A stretch of DNA of 64,000 bases from Bradyrhizobium liaoningense (GTDB lineage Bacteria; Pseudomonadota; Alphaproteobacteria; Rhizobiales; Xanthobacteraceae): contig NZ_JAFCJT010000004.1 of assembly GCF_018130785.1 (NCBI RefSeq), positions 1-64,000 on the forward strand. The letters are read 5' to 3'. The position numbers were made by a program, and so were the translations under genes. Each line of letters opens with the position of its first letter. Within the stretch, counting starts at the first letter, position 1. The notes beneath the pieces were generated by a model that did not search any database, had not been told where the DNA came from, and saw only the letters and a list, made by a program, of their open reading frames with translations. This document shows positions 8,443-17,564 of the stretch, one piece after another.

Positions 8443-9333
8443 ATGACCCGGTTTGACGGCGAGGTGTCGCCAGCGTTCGAGATCGTGGAGCCCGCGCAAT
8501 GGCGCGCGCCGGTTATCTTCAACTCGCCCCATTCCGGCTCGACCTATCCGGACGAATTCCTCGCAGCCTCCAGGATCGACCTGCCGCAACTGCGGCGGTC
8601 CGAAGATTCCTTCATGGACGAGCTGATCGGCCATTTGAGCGAGCGCGGCTTTCCGACCGTGCGGGTCAACTTTCCCCGCTCCTATGTGGACGTCAATCGC
8701 GAGCCCTATGAGCTCGATCCCCGCATGTTCACCGGCCGCCTGCCGAGCTTTGCCAATACCCGCTCGATGCGGGTCGCCGGCGGCCTCGGCACCATCCCGC
8801 GCGTGGTCGGCGACGGCCAGGAGATCTACCGCGACCGCATCCTGGTCGACGATGCGCTGGGGCGGATCGAGACGCTCTACAAGCCCTATCATCGCGCGCT
8901 GCGCCGGCTGATCAACAAGGTGCACCAGATGTTCGGCACCGTGGTGCTGGTCGACTGCCACTCGATGCCCTCGGTCGGCGTCAGCAGGGACGAGCCGCGA
9001 CGGCCGGACGTCGTAATCGGCGACCGCTACGGCACGAGCTGCACGCCGCTGCTGCCGGACAGGGTCGAGGAGACCATGACGGGGCTCGGCTATTCGATCG
9101 GCCGCAACAAGCCATATGCCGGCGGCTTCATCACCGAGCATTACGGCAACCCCGCGAGCGGGCTTCACGCAGTGCAGCTCGAGCTCAACCGCGCAATCTA
9201 CATGGATGAGCGGCGACGCGAGCGCGGTCCGCGCTTTGCGCAAGTGGCACACGACTTCGGCGTGCTCGCCGACGTGCTGGCGACCACGATCCCGTTCGGC
9301 GATCTCGGCCCGTTCCAGGCCGCGGCGGAATAG
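8443..9333 (+). CDS. hutG: N-formylglutamate amidohydrolase
   Basis: The 296-residue protein shows the family's SPHSG motif near residue 30, the EDSFMDELI segment, and the DCHSMP motif around residue 170, all parts of the zinc-dependent active site. The reaction releases formate and glutamate from N-formylglutamate, classically the last step of histidine use. No other hut gene is in view, so it may serve a more general role. The gene starts with GAGAAG 1 nt before the ATG and more purine-rich sequence upstream. A sigma54-like site lies in its leader. Confidence 0.88.
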   Translation: MTRFDGEVSPAFEIVEPAQWRAPVIFNSPHSGSTYPDEFLAASRIDLPQLRRSEDSFMDELIGHLSERGFPTVRVNFPRSYVDVNREPYELDPRMFTGRLPSFANTRSMRVAGGLGTIPRVVGDGQEIYRDRILVDDALGRIETLYKPYHRALRRLINKVHQMFGTVVLVDCHSMPSVGVSRDEPRRPDVVIGDRYGTSCTPLLPDRVEETMTGLGYSIGRNKPYAGGFITEHYGNPASGLHAVQLELNRAIYMDERRRERGPRFAQVAHDFGVLADVLATTIPFGDLGPFQAAAE

Positions 9334-9434
9334 GCGCGGCTTTTTCTTCTTCGGTTCTGTCGCGGGTGATTGGCGCGAACGCGGTTTCGCTTCGCAAGTT
9401 TGCGCGTGCCGAAGTGAAAACAGCGGCGGCAAGA

Positions 9435-9523
9435 AAAAAGGGCCGCTTCTGATGAAGAAGCGGCCCAAGTCTAGGGAGGAAACGCCCAAGGAGGGCAGCG
9501 GTAACGCAGAGCGCTACCGCACC
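9435..9523 (-). ncRNA. suhB-motif / alpha-r8 (MmgR-type) small RNA
   Basis: Read on the minus strand there are three hairpins: a 10-bp stem GCGGTAGCGC/GCGTTACCGC (9498-9520), a small GCCC/GGGC stem (9484-9496) and a strong terminator stem GGGCCGCTTC/GAAGCGGCCC (9440-9466) followed by a T run. Between the second and third sits the unpaired core TTTCCTCCCT (9473-9482), the conserved core I recall for the alpha-r8 family. A promoter fits: CTTGCA at 9553-9558 and CATATT at 9529-9534, 18 nt apart. The family lies beside suhB-type genes, as here. Such RNAs are thought to pair with ribosome sites of targets through the CCTCC core. Confidence 0.85.
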
Positions 9524-9858
9524 GCAACAATATGCGGCCGCGACGCACAAAGTGCAAGGGCTTTCGAGCCGTTTCCCATGCAATATGCACATGGCTCAGT
9601 TGCCTGTAGCGAAACCCAGATTCAGTTTCTTTGATAAGGAAATTCAATGGGTTGATAGCTGTTTGCATACGAACGAGGCATGTTCGGAACTAAGTTTTCA
9701 ACTCTGTGATCGATATTTGGCCAGCATATGACTGACACAGGGCAGCGGCTTCCGGCATCCAAAATACCAGGGAGCAAATGAACTCAGTGCTGCACGCGAG
9801 AGGCGAATTGAGCTAGGCAAAGAGAAGCTTCACCCGACTTTCGCTTCGAGGATACGCC
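9524..9858. promoter_or_regulatory. Divergent region between the sRNA and the hisN/suhB-type gene
   Basis: The part next to the sRNA carries its promoter (-35 CTTGCA at 9553-9558, -10 CATATT at 9529-9534, minus strand). The remaining 300 bases are less GC-rich than the genes around them and contain no protein I can support. A promoter for the rightward gene is expected here but could not be fixed. Confidence 0.5.
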
Positions 9859-10641
9859 GTGACGGTGATCGACTTTTCCGCCTTCATCGGTCGGCTCGCC
9901 ACCGCCTCCGGCGAAACCATCCTGCCGTTCTTCCGCACCTCGCTGTCGATCGACGACAAGAGCAAGACCAAGGATTTCGATCCGGTCACAGAGGCCGACC
10001 GCGCCGCGGAGGCGGTGATGCGGCGGCTGATCAAGGCCAGCTTCCCCCAGCACGGCATCGTCGGCGAGGAATTCGGCAACGAGCGCGAGGACGCCGATTA
10101 CGTCTGGGTGCTCGACCCCATCGACGGGACCAAATCCTTCATCGGCGGCTTTCCGATCTGGGGCACGCTGATCGCGCTGCTGCACAAGGGCGCCCCGGTC
10201 TACGGCATGATGCACCAGCCCTTCATCGGCGAGCGATTTTCCGGCGATAACGGCTCGGCCAACTACAAAGGCCCCTCAGGCGAGCGCCGGCTCCAGGTCC
10301 GCCGCTGCGCCTCGCTCTCGGAAGCGACGAGCTACACGACCAGCCCTCTGCTGATGAACGAGCGCGACCGCGCCATTTTCGGCCGCATCGAGAAGGGCGC
10401 GCGGCTGTCGCGCTATGGCGGCGATTGCTACTCCTATTGCATGCTGGCGGCCGGCCATGTCGATCTCGTGGTCGAGACCGAGCTGAAGCCTTACGACATC
10501 GCAGCCCTGATCCCGATCGTGACCGGCGCCGGCGGTGTCGTCACCACCTGGGAAGGCAAGCCGGCCCAGGGCGGCGGCCGCATCGTCGCGGCCGGCGATC
10601 CTCGCGTCCATGAAGAAGCACTGAAACTGCTCAACGGATAA
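9859..10641 (+). CDS. Inositol-monophosphatase-family phosphatase (HisN/SuhB type)
   Basis: A 260-residue enzyme with the metal-dependent phosphatase motifs GEE (69-71), DPIDGTKS (86-93) and a C-terminal segment GGDCYSYCMLAAGHVDLVVE plus YDIAALIPIVTGAGG. The DPIDGTKSFIGGFPIWGTLI pattern is closer to HisN, the histidinol-phosphatase of actinobacteria and alphaproteobacteria, than to true inositol monophosphatase, but substrate cannot be settled by eye. Translation starts at GTG with GAGGA about 6 nt upstream. It is divergent from the suhB-motif sRNA and is followed 18 nt later by a Bug-type protein. Confidence 0.85.
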   Translation: MTVIDFSAFIGRLATASGETILPFFRTSLSIDDKSKTKDFDPVTEADRAAEAVMRRLIKASFPQHGIVGEEFGNEREDADYVWVLDPIDGTKSFIGGFPIWGTLIALLHKGAPVYGMMHQPFIGERFSGDNGSANYKGPSGERRLQVRRCASLSEATSYTTSPLLMNERDRAIFGRIEKGARLSRYGGDCYSYCMLAAGHVDLVVETELKPYDIAALIPIVTGAGGVVTTWEGKPAQGGGRIVAAGDPRVHEEALKLLNG

Positions 10642-10659
10642 ACGTCCCAAGGAGCGCGC

Positions 10660-11640
10660 ATGAAAAGAGCCTGCATGAACAACTGGCCTAAGCTCCTCCT
10701 CACATTCCTGCTTCTGTTTCCCGCCCTCGCCTCCGCGCAGAATTTTCCCGCAAAACCAATCAAGCTGATCGTGCCGTTCCCGGCCGGTGGGCCCAACGAC
10801 ATCATTGCGCGGGTGATCGGCCAGCGCATGTCGGAGCTGTCGGGCCAGCCGGTGCTGATCGACAACCGGGGTGGCCAGGGCGGCGTGCTCGGCACCGACG
10901 CCGTCTCCAAGGCCACTCCTGACGGCTACACCATCGCGATCTCCTCAGCCGGCGCGCTCGCGATCAGCCCGAGCATGGAGAGGGTTGCCTACGACACCTC
11001 GAGCGACCTCACGCCGGTGACGCTGGTTGCGACCGTGCCGGAAATGCTTGTCGTCGCCACCAACGTCCCCGTAAAGGACATCGGCGAACTGATCGTGCTC
11101 GCCAAGGCACAGCCCGGAAAACTCAACTTCGCCTCCTCCGGCCCGGGCAGCCTGCCGCACCTCGCCGGCGAATTGTTCAAGCTGACGGCCAAGATCGACA
11201 TCGTGCACGTGCCCTATCGCGGCGCAGCTCCCGCGGTGAACGATCTCCTGGGCCAGCAGGTCCAGATGACGTTTCTCGACCTGCCGGTGCTGCTGCCGCA
11301 GGTCAAGGCAGGCGTCCTGCGGCCGATCGCGGTCGGCTCGGCCGAGCGCTCGCCGACCGCGCCTGATGTCCCGACCACCGCGGAAACAGGCTTTGCCGAC
11401 CTGCGCATCGAGAACTGGTACGGCATGGTCGCGCCAAAGGGCACGCCGAAGGAGATCGTCGCCGCGCTGCATGGTCTGGCAACGAAGGCGATGGCGGATC
11501 CGGCGGTGAAGGAGAAGCTCGCCGCGCAAGGCGCAACGTTGATCGGCGATGAGCCGGAGCATTTTCGCCAGTTCATCGCGGATGAGACCGCGAAATGGGC
11601 CAAGGTGATCAAGGACGCCGGCGTCGAAACGGCGAAGTAG
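10660..11640 (+). CDS. Bug-family tripartite tricarboxylate transporter substrate-binding protein
   Basis: A 326-residue periplasmic protein with a signal peptide (about 1-27, ending ALASAQ). The mature part begins NFPAKPIKLIVPFPAGGPND and has the family landmarks IIARVIGQRMSELSG, VPYRGAAPAVNDLLGQQVQ and a C-terminal FRQFIADETAKWAKVIKDAG. These proteins bind carboxylates or other small organic molecules for TctAB-type transporters. No membrane partners are nearby, which is common in orphan Bug proteins. AAGGAG precedes the ATG at good spacing. It may be cotranscribed with the phosphatase gene upstream. Confidence 0.9.
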   Translation: MKRACMNNWPKLLLTFLLLFPALASAQNFPAKPIKLIVPFPAGGPNDIIARVIGQRMSELSGQPVLIDNRGGQGGVLGTDAVSKATPDGYTIAISSAGALAISPSMERVAYDTSSDLTPVTLVATVPEMLVVATNVPVKDIGELIVLAKAQPGKLNFASSGPGSLPHLAGELFKLTAKIDIVHVPYRGAAPAVNDLLGQQVQMTFLDLPVLLPQVKAGVLRPIAVGSAERSPTAPDVPTTAETGFADLRIENWYGMVAPKGTPKEIVAALHGLATKAMADPAVKEKLAAQGATLIGDEPEHFRQFIADETAKWAKVIKDAGVETAK

Positions 11641-11830
11641 CGGCAGCCTTGTTCCCGAAGTGAATTGATCCGGATCTCGCCTGTTTTGCCCGAGGGGTAA
11701 CACAAGGAATTGCCGCGGGTCGGCGTAACCGCGCAATCACGGCCCTGTGTCGCACACCGCCGCCTTCGCAGTCTGGCGCCGCAATGTCTGGCATGCCAAT
11801 GTAATTGCGCCAAACCCGCGGGAGGTCAGC

Positions 11831-12625
11831 ATGCGGACAATGATACTGGGAGCATTTTGCGCCATCGCAATGGTCACCAGCGCAAACGCCGCGATCAAGG
11901 AGGAGCCGGTCACGTATACCGACGGCGAGACCACAATGAAGGGCTTCGTCGTGTACGACGACGCCAGCCAGGCCAAGCGCCCCGGAATCGTGATGGTGCA
12001 TGAATGGTGGGGCATCACCAATCACATCCATAACGAGGCACGGAAGTTCGCGGAGCAGGGTTACACGACCTTCATTGCCGACATGTATGGCGACGCCAAG
12101 ACCGCCGACAACCCGAAGGACGCCGGCGCGATCTCGGGTGCGGTGATGAAGAACCCGGCGGTCATGGAGTCACGCTTCAAGGCCGCGCGAGACCAACTTG
12201 CCAAACAGGCTTCGGTCAATCCCCAGCAGATCGGCGCCGTTGGTTACTGCTTCGGCGGCGCGGTGGTTTTGAACATGGCGCGTGCCGGCGCCGACCTCGC
12301 CGCCGTTGCGGGCTTTCACGCATCGCTTGGTCTCAATACGCCTGCACCAGGGCCGGGAACCGTCAAGGCAAAAATCCTGATCCTGAACGGCGCGGACGAC
12401 CCCTTCGTGAAGCGCGAGCAATACGATGCGCTCAAGAAGGATTTCGACGCCGCCAAGGCCGATTATCGGATCGTCGAATATCCGGGCGCTGTGCACGCCT
12501 TCACGAACCCCGAAGCGACCGAGCTCGGCAAGAAGTTCAACCTGCCACTCAAATACGACGCCAAGGCGGATCAGGAAGCCAAGGCCGAGGCAAACAAGTT
12601 TTTCGCCGCCGACCTCAAAAAGTAG
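11831..12625 (+). CDS. Secreted dienelactone hydrolase-family protein
   Basis: The 264-residue alpha/beta hydrolase has a signal peptide ending SANAA and then the DLH plan: HEWWG near residue 60, the nucleophile motif GYCFGG with a catalytic cysteine, an aspartate in LNGADDPFV and a histidine in YPGAVHAF. DLH proteins cleave cyclic esters. A periplasmic location suggests a role other than classical chlorocatechol breakdown. GGGAGGTCAGC directly before the ATG is a strong ribosome site and fixes the start. A clear terminator follows at 12630. Confidence 0.88.
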   Translation: MRTMILGAFCAIAMVTSANAAIKEEPVTYTDGETTMKGFVVYDDASQAKRPGIVMVHEWWGITNHIHNEARKFAEQGYTTFIADMYGDAKTADNPKDAGAISGAVMKNPAVMESRFKAARDQLAKQASVNPQQIGAVGYCFGGAVVLNMARAGADLAAVAGFHASLGLNTPAPGPGTVKAKILILNGADDPFVKREQYDALKKDFDAAKADYRIVEYPGAVHAFTNPEATELGKKFNLPLKYDAKADQEAKAEANKFFAADLKK

Positions 12626-12629
12626 ACAG

Positions 12630-12656
12630 AAAAGGCCACCTTTTGGGTGGCCTTTT
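12630..12656 (+). terminator. Rho-independent terminator
   Basis: Stem GGCCACC/GGTGGCC with flanking AAAA and TTTT tracts, 5 nt after the dienelactone hydrolase stop. The A and T tracts on both sides make it usable from either strand, so it may also end the leftward LysR gene at 12703. Confidence 0.85.
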
Positions 12657-12702
12657 CGAGCCTTGGCGAGCTGCGTCGTCCCGAGACCTTCAAGATCGTG
12701 TC

Positions 12703-13596
12703 TCACCTCTGAACTTCGGCACGCAAATAGTCCACCAATTGCTTGGCGGGGCGCGGCAATGATTTGAAGCTGCGCGCGCAGATCGTCAATCTTCGATTGG
12801 CCCAGCCGTCGCGGATCCGGATGGCCACGATCGGCATCGATCTCGCGCAGCGCCTCGCCGCGGTTTCCGGAACAACGGCAACCCCGACGTCGGCGGCGAC
12901 CATCTGGCAGATCGCGTCGAAATCGCGCAGGCGGGCGCGAACGCGGAGGCGGGCACCGAGCTTCGCCGCATGCCGGGAGATGTGGACCTGCAACGCAGTC
13001 GACGCCGTAAGCCCGACGAAATCGCGTTCGGTCACCTCCTGGAAGTCGATCTGGCGACGACTGCCGAGGTCGCTTCTGCGCGCGGCCACCAGCATCAGCC
13101 GGTCCTCGCTGAACAGAAATCGTTCGACGCTGTCGGGCAGCGCGTGCTCCGCCGCGAAGCCGATATCCGCAGCGCCGCTGACAATCGCGGCGGCGATGTC
13201 AGCGCTCTCGCGCTCCTCGACGTCGACATTGATATCGGGATGCTCGCGCAGGAACGCCGCGAGCGCCCGCGGCAGGTGCTCCGAGAGCCCCGACGTGTTG
13301 GCAAGCAGCAGCACGCTCGCCCGCACACCGCTGGCATAGGCGGCGAGATCGCCTTGCAAGGCCTCGACATTATGGATGACGATGCGGGCGTGGTCGAGCA
13401 GGCTTTCTCCGGCGGCCGTCAGCTCGATGCCGCGGCGCCCGCGCTTGAGCAGGGCAACGCGGAGTGCATCCTCCAATCCCTTGATGCGCGCGCTGGCCGA
13501 AGCCAGTGCCAAATGCGACCGCTCCGCACCGCGCGTGATGCTGCGCTGGTCGGCGACCGCGATGAAGAGCTGGAGGTCGACGAGGTCGAAGCGCAT
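12703..13596 (-). CDS. LysR-family transcriptional regulator
   Basis: The 297-residue protein has an N-terminal winged helix-turn-helix (DLQLFIAVADQRSITRGAER, then ASARIKGLEDALRVALLKR) and a C-terminal two-lobe effector domain. It is transcribed away from a TauE/SafE exporter gene with 91 bp between the starts, the usual arrangement for a LysR protein that controls its neighbour. An inverted repeat in that gap is a possible binding site. GAGGAGAT lies about 6 nt before the ATG. The effector is unknown. Confidence 0.9.
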   Translation of the reverse strand: MRFDLVDLQLFIAVADQRSITRGAERSHLALASASARIKGLEDALRVALLKRGRRGIELTAAGESLLDHARIVIHNVEALQGDLAAYASGVRASVLLLANTSGLSEHLPRALAAFLREHPDINVDVEERESADIAAAIVSGAADIGFAAEHALPDSVERFLFSEDRLMLVAARRSDLGSRRQIDFQEVTERDFVGLTASTALQVHISRHAAKLGARLRVRARLRDFDAICQMVAADVGVAVVPETAARRCARSMPIVAIRIRDGWANRRLTICARSFKSLPRPAKQLVDYLRAEVQR

Positions 13597-13647
13597 GGCG
13601 GGATCTCCTCAGCCTCCGTCATGGACGAAGGCTGTCTCCGTAACCTC

Positions 13648-13681
13648 CAGATTGTGCCGGTGCGCAGCTTCGGTCAATCTG
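13648..13681. promoter_or_regulatory. Inverted repeat, candidate LysR operator
   Basis: CAGATTG (13648-13654) and CAATCTG (13675-13681) form 7-bp arms separated by 20 bp in the gap between the divergent LysR and exporter genes. The spacing is longer than the usual T-N11-A box, so this is tentative. Confidence 0.3.
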
Positions 13682-13687
13682 CAAGAT

Positions 13688-14440
13688 ATGATCGACCCGC
13701 TCCTCATCCTCATCGCCGCCGTCTTCCTGATCGCCGGATTCGTCAAGGGCGTGGTCGGGCTCGGCCTGCCGACCGTGTCCATGGGCCTGCTCGCGGTGAG
13801 CATGGCACCCAGCCGCGCGATCGCCATCGTGATCGTGCCCGCCATCGTCACCAATATCTGGCAGACCTTCGCCGGCCCGCACTTGCGCGACATCCTGAGG
13901 CGGCTATGGCCGCTGATGATCGGCACCGTGATCGGGTGCTGGCTCAATGCCGGCGCGCTGACCGGTCCCCATGCCCGTTACGGCACGATCGTGCTCGGAA
14001 TCCTGCTCGTGATCTACGCGATCATCGGGCTCAGCAAATTCAAGTTCCACGTCGCGCCTCGAAACGAGAAATGGGTCGGCGGCGTGGTCGGCGTCGTCAC
14101 CGGTGTGATCTCTGCCTCGACCGGCGTGCAGGTGATCCCCTCGATGCCGTTCATGCAGGCTATCGGCATGGAGAAGGACGAGTTGGTGCAGGCGCTCGGC
14201 GTGTTCTTCACGACGGCCACCCTGGCGCTCGCCTTCAACCTGACCGCCGGCGGATTGCTGACGCCAGCCAATGCCGTGCCGGGCGCGGTGGGCATGGCCA
14301 TGGCCTTTGCCGGCATGTTCGTCGGCCAGTCGGTGCGGGCGCGGATGCCGGCGGAAGCGTTTCGCCGCTGGTTCCTGATCGCGATGATCCTGCTCGGCCT
14401 CTATCTCGCCGGCAGCGCGCTGCTGAAGGAATTCGCCTGA
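13688..14440 (+). CDS. TauE/SafE-family (DUF81) exporter
   Basis: A 250-residue integral membrane protein with about eight hydrophobic helices. The opening IDPLLILIAAVFLIAGFVKG followed by VVGLGLP is the family signature, and the second half repeats it with GVVTGVISASTGVQVIPSMP. TauE/SafE proteins export sulfoacetate, sulfite or other organic anions. The substrate here is unknown and is most likely that sensed by the divergent LysR protein. The ATG at 13688 follows GCAAGAT. The gene ends 3 nt before the stop of the convergent GFA gene. Confidence 0.88.
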   Translation: MIDPLLILIAAVFLIAGFVKGVVGLGLPTVSMGLLAVSMAPSRAIAIVIVPAIVTNIWQTFAGPHLRDILRRLWPLMIGTVIGCWLNAGALTGPHARYGTIVLGILLVIYAIIGLSKFKFHVAPRNEKWVGGVVGVVTGVISASTGVQVIPSMPFMQAIGMEKDELVQALGVFFTTATLALAFNLTAGGLLTPANAVPGAVGMAMAFAGMFVGQSVRARMPAEAFRRWFLIAMILLGLYLAGSALLKEFA

Positions 14441-14443
14441 AGC

Positions 14444-14854
14444 TCAGGAGTTCGGCCCGTAGCCCGGCACCCATGTCTCGTGCTGGGGCAGATCGTCCTG
14501 GATCGTCCACCACGGCGCGCGCGACGAGGTGAAGACGTGCAGGCGAGGCCTGACGTCCGGATCGTCATCGAGCAGGCCGGCCGGAATGCTGACGGTCGGC
14601 AGATAGCTCGCCTTGCCCGGCGTCAGGCAGCCGCAGGTCTTGCAGCGATGGCGGAAACTCCCCGGCGCGGATTCGTAAGCCACCGTCATGTCCTCGCCCG
14701 CGACGAAGCGAAACTTGTCGGCATCGACATGGGCGTAGGTGGCGAAGGCGGCACCGGTCAGCTTGCGGCAATTGGCGCAATGACAATGCGTCAGCGCGCG
14801 CACCTGATCGACCTCGAAACGCACGGTACCGCACAGACAACTTCCACGAACCAT
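14444..14854 (-). CDS. GFA family (CENP-V/GFA domain) protein
   Basis: A 136-residue zinc-binding protein with the pattern GSCLCGTVRFEV, HCHCANCRKLTG and RHRCKTCGCLT, giving the cysteine pairs of the glutathione-dependent formaldehyde-activating fold. Many members have no proven link to formaldehyde; S-glutathionyl substrates are a general suggestion. GGGGGAGGTTTCG directly before ATG fixes the start. It lies between TauE/SafE (convergent) and a LysE exporter (same strand). Confidence 0.88.
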   Translation of the reverse strand: MVRGSCLCGTVRFEVDQVRALTHCHCANCRKLTGAAFATYAHVDADKFRFVAGEDMTVAYESAPGSFRHRCKTCGCLTPGKASYLPTVSIPAGLLDDDPDVRPRLHVFTSSRAPWWTIQDDLPQHETWVPGYGPNS

Positions 14855-14921
14855 CGAAACCTCCCCCGCGCGGCCTCTATCGGGCCGACTGCGTGCTTCA
14901 ACCATCGTTCGTTCGACCGAG

Positions 14922-15554
14922 TTACCGCGTCTCCAGCATGGCGACGCGGATGCCGAGATAGATGAAGAGGCCGCCGAGGGCGCGGTTGACCCAGGCGATC
15001 GCGCCTTCGGAGCTCCGCAAGCGATGGGCGGCCCTTGCCGCGAACGCCGCCAGCACCAGGCACCAGAGCGTTCCCGTAAAGATGAAGATCAGGCCGAGGG
15101 TCAGGAAGGCGAGCGGCTTGTGCGATGAATCGGCTGCGACGAATTGCGGCAGGAAGGCCAGGAAGAACAGCGCGACCTTGGGATTGAGCGCGTTGGTAAA
15201 GACGCCCTGGAGGAAGACCCGCCGCAGCGAGCTCCGCACGGGCTCGTCGATGACTGCGGCCAGCGCCGGGCGCGACCATAGCATCTGAAGTCCTGTCACG
15301 ACGAGATAGGCCGCGCCGACCAGCTTCAGGATCGAGAAGGCGGTCGATGAGGCCATCAGCAGGGCCGAAAGGCCGATTGCCGCGCCCGCGACGTGGAAAA
15401 AGCAGCCAAAACTGATGCCGAGCGCGGCCGCGGCACCGCCCCGCCAGCCCATCTGCATGCTGCGGCCGATCACGTAGACCGAGTCCGGGCCGGGCGTGAT
15501 GTTGAGCAATATGCCCGACAGGATGAAGAGCCAGATCTCGTGAATGCCCAGCAT
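14922..15554 (-). CDS. LysE/RhtB-family amino acid exporter
   Basis: A 210-residue protein with about six transmembrane helices. The N-terminal IWLFILSGILLNITPGPDSV is the LysE/RhtB signature, and FTNALNPKVALFFLAFLPQF is the second conserved block. The family exports amino acids or homoserine-lactone-like compounds. The substrate cannot be read from sequence. It may share a transcript with the GFA gene 67 nt downstream. Confidence 0.9.
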   Translation of the reverse strand: MLGIHEIWLFILSGILLNITPGPDSVYVIGRSMQMGWRGGAAAALGISFGCFFHVAGAAIGLSALLMASSTAFSILKLVGAAYLVVTGLQMLWSRPALAAVIDEPVRSSLRRVFLQGVFTNALNPKVALFFLAFLPQFVAADSSHKPLAFLTLGLIFIFTGTLWCLVLAAFAARAAHRLRSSEGAIAWVNRALGGLFIYLGIRVAMLETR

Positions 15555-15767
15555 GTGAGGTGCCCCCGTCAGCCTTGAAAGGCGGCTTATTCGGTTCGGC
15601 CGCCGCCGTCCACCGCCAGGATTGCAGGGAAATTACCTCAAATTTGCAATGCGGATCATGCTTTCGCTTGGCCTTATCTGCTCTATAAAGGCAGGGTTCT
15701 TGGAAATGCGGGATTCGAGGCGACTGCCACGCCGTGGCCGGTCATCGATCCCTTGGAGCTCCGGATT

Positions 15768-17564
15768 ATGGAAAGACGTCTGGCCGCCATCGTCTGCGCC
15801 GATGTCGCCGGCTATTCGCGCATGATGGGCAGCGACGAGGCCGGCACCCATGCCGCCTTCAAGGCCCATCGCAGCGCGATCCATCCCATCATCCTCAACC
15901 ATGGCGGCCGCGTCGTCAAAAACACCGGCGACGGCTTCCTGCTGGAGTTCGCGAGCATCGTCGGCGCCGCCGAGGCTGCGATCGCGATGCAGACGCTGAT
16001 GGCGGAGCGCAACCACCACCTGCCTGCCGAGCGCGCCATGCAGTTTCGCCTCGGCATCCACATGGGCGACGTCATCGCCGACGAGGACGAGGTATTCGGG
16101 GACGATGTCAACATTGCCGTCCGCCTCGAATCGGTGGCGAGCCCCGGCGGCTTCGCCATCTCGGCCAAGGCCTACCGGGAGGCGAGCAAGCACCTGACCG
16201 TGCTGCTGGTCGATGCCGGCAACCATCGCTTCAAGAACATCAAGGATGCGGTCGGGGTCTGGACCTGGACGCCCGAGGGCGCACCGGCGCTCGCGCCCGA
16301 GCTCCGGGAGGCGTCGGCGCTGTCGCAGCAGTACCGCACAGCGATCGTCGGCGTGCTGCCCTTCGCCAATCTCAGCGACGCCCAGGACGAATATTTCTCC
16401 GACGGCCTCACCGAGGATCTGATCCACGCGCTGTCGCTGCAATCCTTCTATCGCGTGCTGAGCCGCAACTCGACCTTCGCTTTCAAGGGCAAGAACACCA
16501 GCACCCGCCTGATCGCGCGCGAGATCGATGCCACCTATTTGATCCAGGGTTCGGTGCGGCGCGCCGGAGCCAAGATCCGCGTCACCGCCGAACTGGTCGC
16601 GCCGGAGACGGGCGAGCAACTCTGGACCGGGCGCTACGACCGCGACATCGGCGACCTGTTCGCGATGCAGGACGAGATCACCACCAATCTGTCCGCCGCC
16701 ATCGCCACCGAGATCGTCCGGGCAGAGGCCTCGGCGCCGGCGCGGCTCTCCACCGACGTGACCGCCTGGGACCGCTTCCTCAAGGGGCTGTCGCACTACT
16801 ACCGGCAGACCAAGGAGGACCTGGCCACCGCGATCGACCTGTTCCGGGAGGCCATCAGGCTCGACCCCAAACTGTCGATCGCGCACGCCTATCTTGCCAC
16901 GATCCAGATCCAGAGCATCCAGTTCGGGTGGGTCAAGGGCACGCGCGAGATGTGGGCCGAGGCGATGGACCTCGCCGAGACCAGCGTCCGGCTCGACCCG
17001 CGCTCCTCCTTCGCGTTCTCGATCCTGTCCTGGGCCCATGCCATGGAGGGGCACTACGAGGCCGCGATGGATGCCGCCAAACGCGCGGTCGCACTCAATC
17101 CCTACGACATGGGCGCGCGCGGCGTGCTCGGCATCTGCCACTTCGTCGTCGGCGAGCACCGCGAGGCGATCGAGCTGTTCTCGATGGCCGCGCAGCGCGA
17201 CAACAGCGACCCGCGCTACCAATGGGCCGCGCTGAACGCCTTCAGCCATTATCTGCTGGGGCAATACGACGCGACCCTGTCCTGGGCCCGCGAGCAGCTC
17301 TACATCAACCCGAACCACATGCAGGCGCTGGCGATCCGTGCCGCGGCGCTGGCACAGTCGGGCCGCGACGGCGAGGCGACCGAGGCCGTCGGCGTGCTCA
17401 TGCGCAACTACCCGACCCTGAATGTCGATCGTCATTTGCGCAATTTCCACTGGAAGCGGCCCGAAGACCTCGCCCATTACCGCGAGGGCCTTCTGAACGC
17501 GGGCGTGCCGCTCGGCAAGCTGACCCTGGTGCAAAGCGACGTCAAACGCGCGGCCGAGTCCTGA
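15768..17564 (+). CDS. Adenylate cyclase with TolB-like and TPR domains
   Basis: The 598-residue protein has a class III cyclase domain at about 1-165 with metal-binding D12 (IVCADVAGYSRMM) and D55 (VKNTGDGFLLEF). A TolB/FlgO-like domain follows at about 190-320 (IVGVLPFANLSDAQDEYFSD; YLIQGSVRRAGAKIRVTAEL). The rest is tetratricopeptide repeats. No membrane helix is visible, so it is probably cytoplasmic. Rhizobia hold many such multi-domain cyclases, and the TPR part is thought to receive protein signals. The ATG at 15768 has GGAG 10 nt upstream; a TTG at 15753 is less likely. Confidence 0.88.
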   Translation: MERRLAAIVCADVAGYSRMMGSDEAGTHAAFKAHRSAIHPIILNHGGRVVKNTGDGFLLEFASIVGAAEAAIAMQTLMAERNHHLPAERAMQFRLGIHMGDVIADEDEVFGDDVNIAVRLESVASPGGFAISAKAYREASKHLTVLLVDAGNHRFKNIKDAVGVWTWTPEGAPALAPELREASALSQQYRTAIVGVLPFANLSDAQDEYFSDGLTEDLIHALSLQSFYRVLSRNSTFAFKGKNTSTRLIAREIDATYLIQGSVRRAGAKIRVTAELVAPETGEQLWTGRYDRDIGDLFAMQDEITTNLSAAIATEIVRAEASAPARLSTDVTAWDRFLKGLSHYYRQTKEDLATAIDLFREAIRLDPKLSIAHAYLATIQIQSIQFGWVKGTREMWAEAMDLAETSVRLDPRSSFAFSILSWAHAMEGHYEAAMDAAKRAVALNPYDMGARGVLGICHFVVGEHREAIELFSMAAQRDNSDPRYQWAALNAFSHYLLGQYDATLSWAREQLYINPNHMQALAIRAAALAQSGRDGEATEAVGVLMRNYPTLNVDRHLRNFHWKRPEDLAHYREGLLNAGVPLGKLTLVQSDVKRAAES

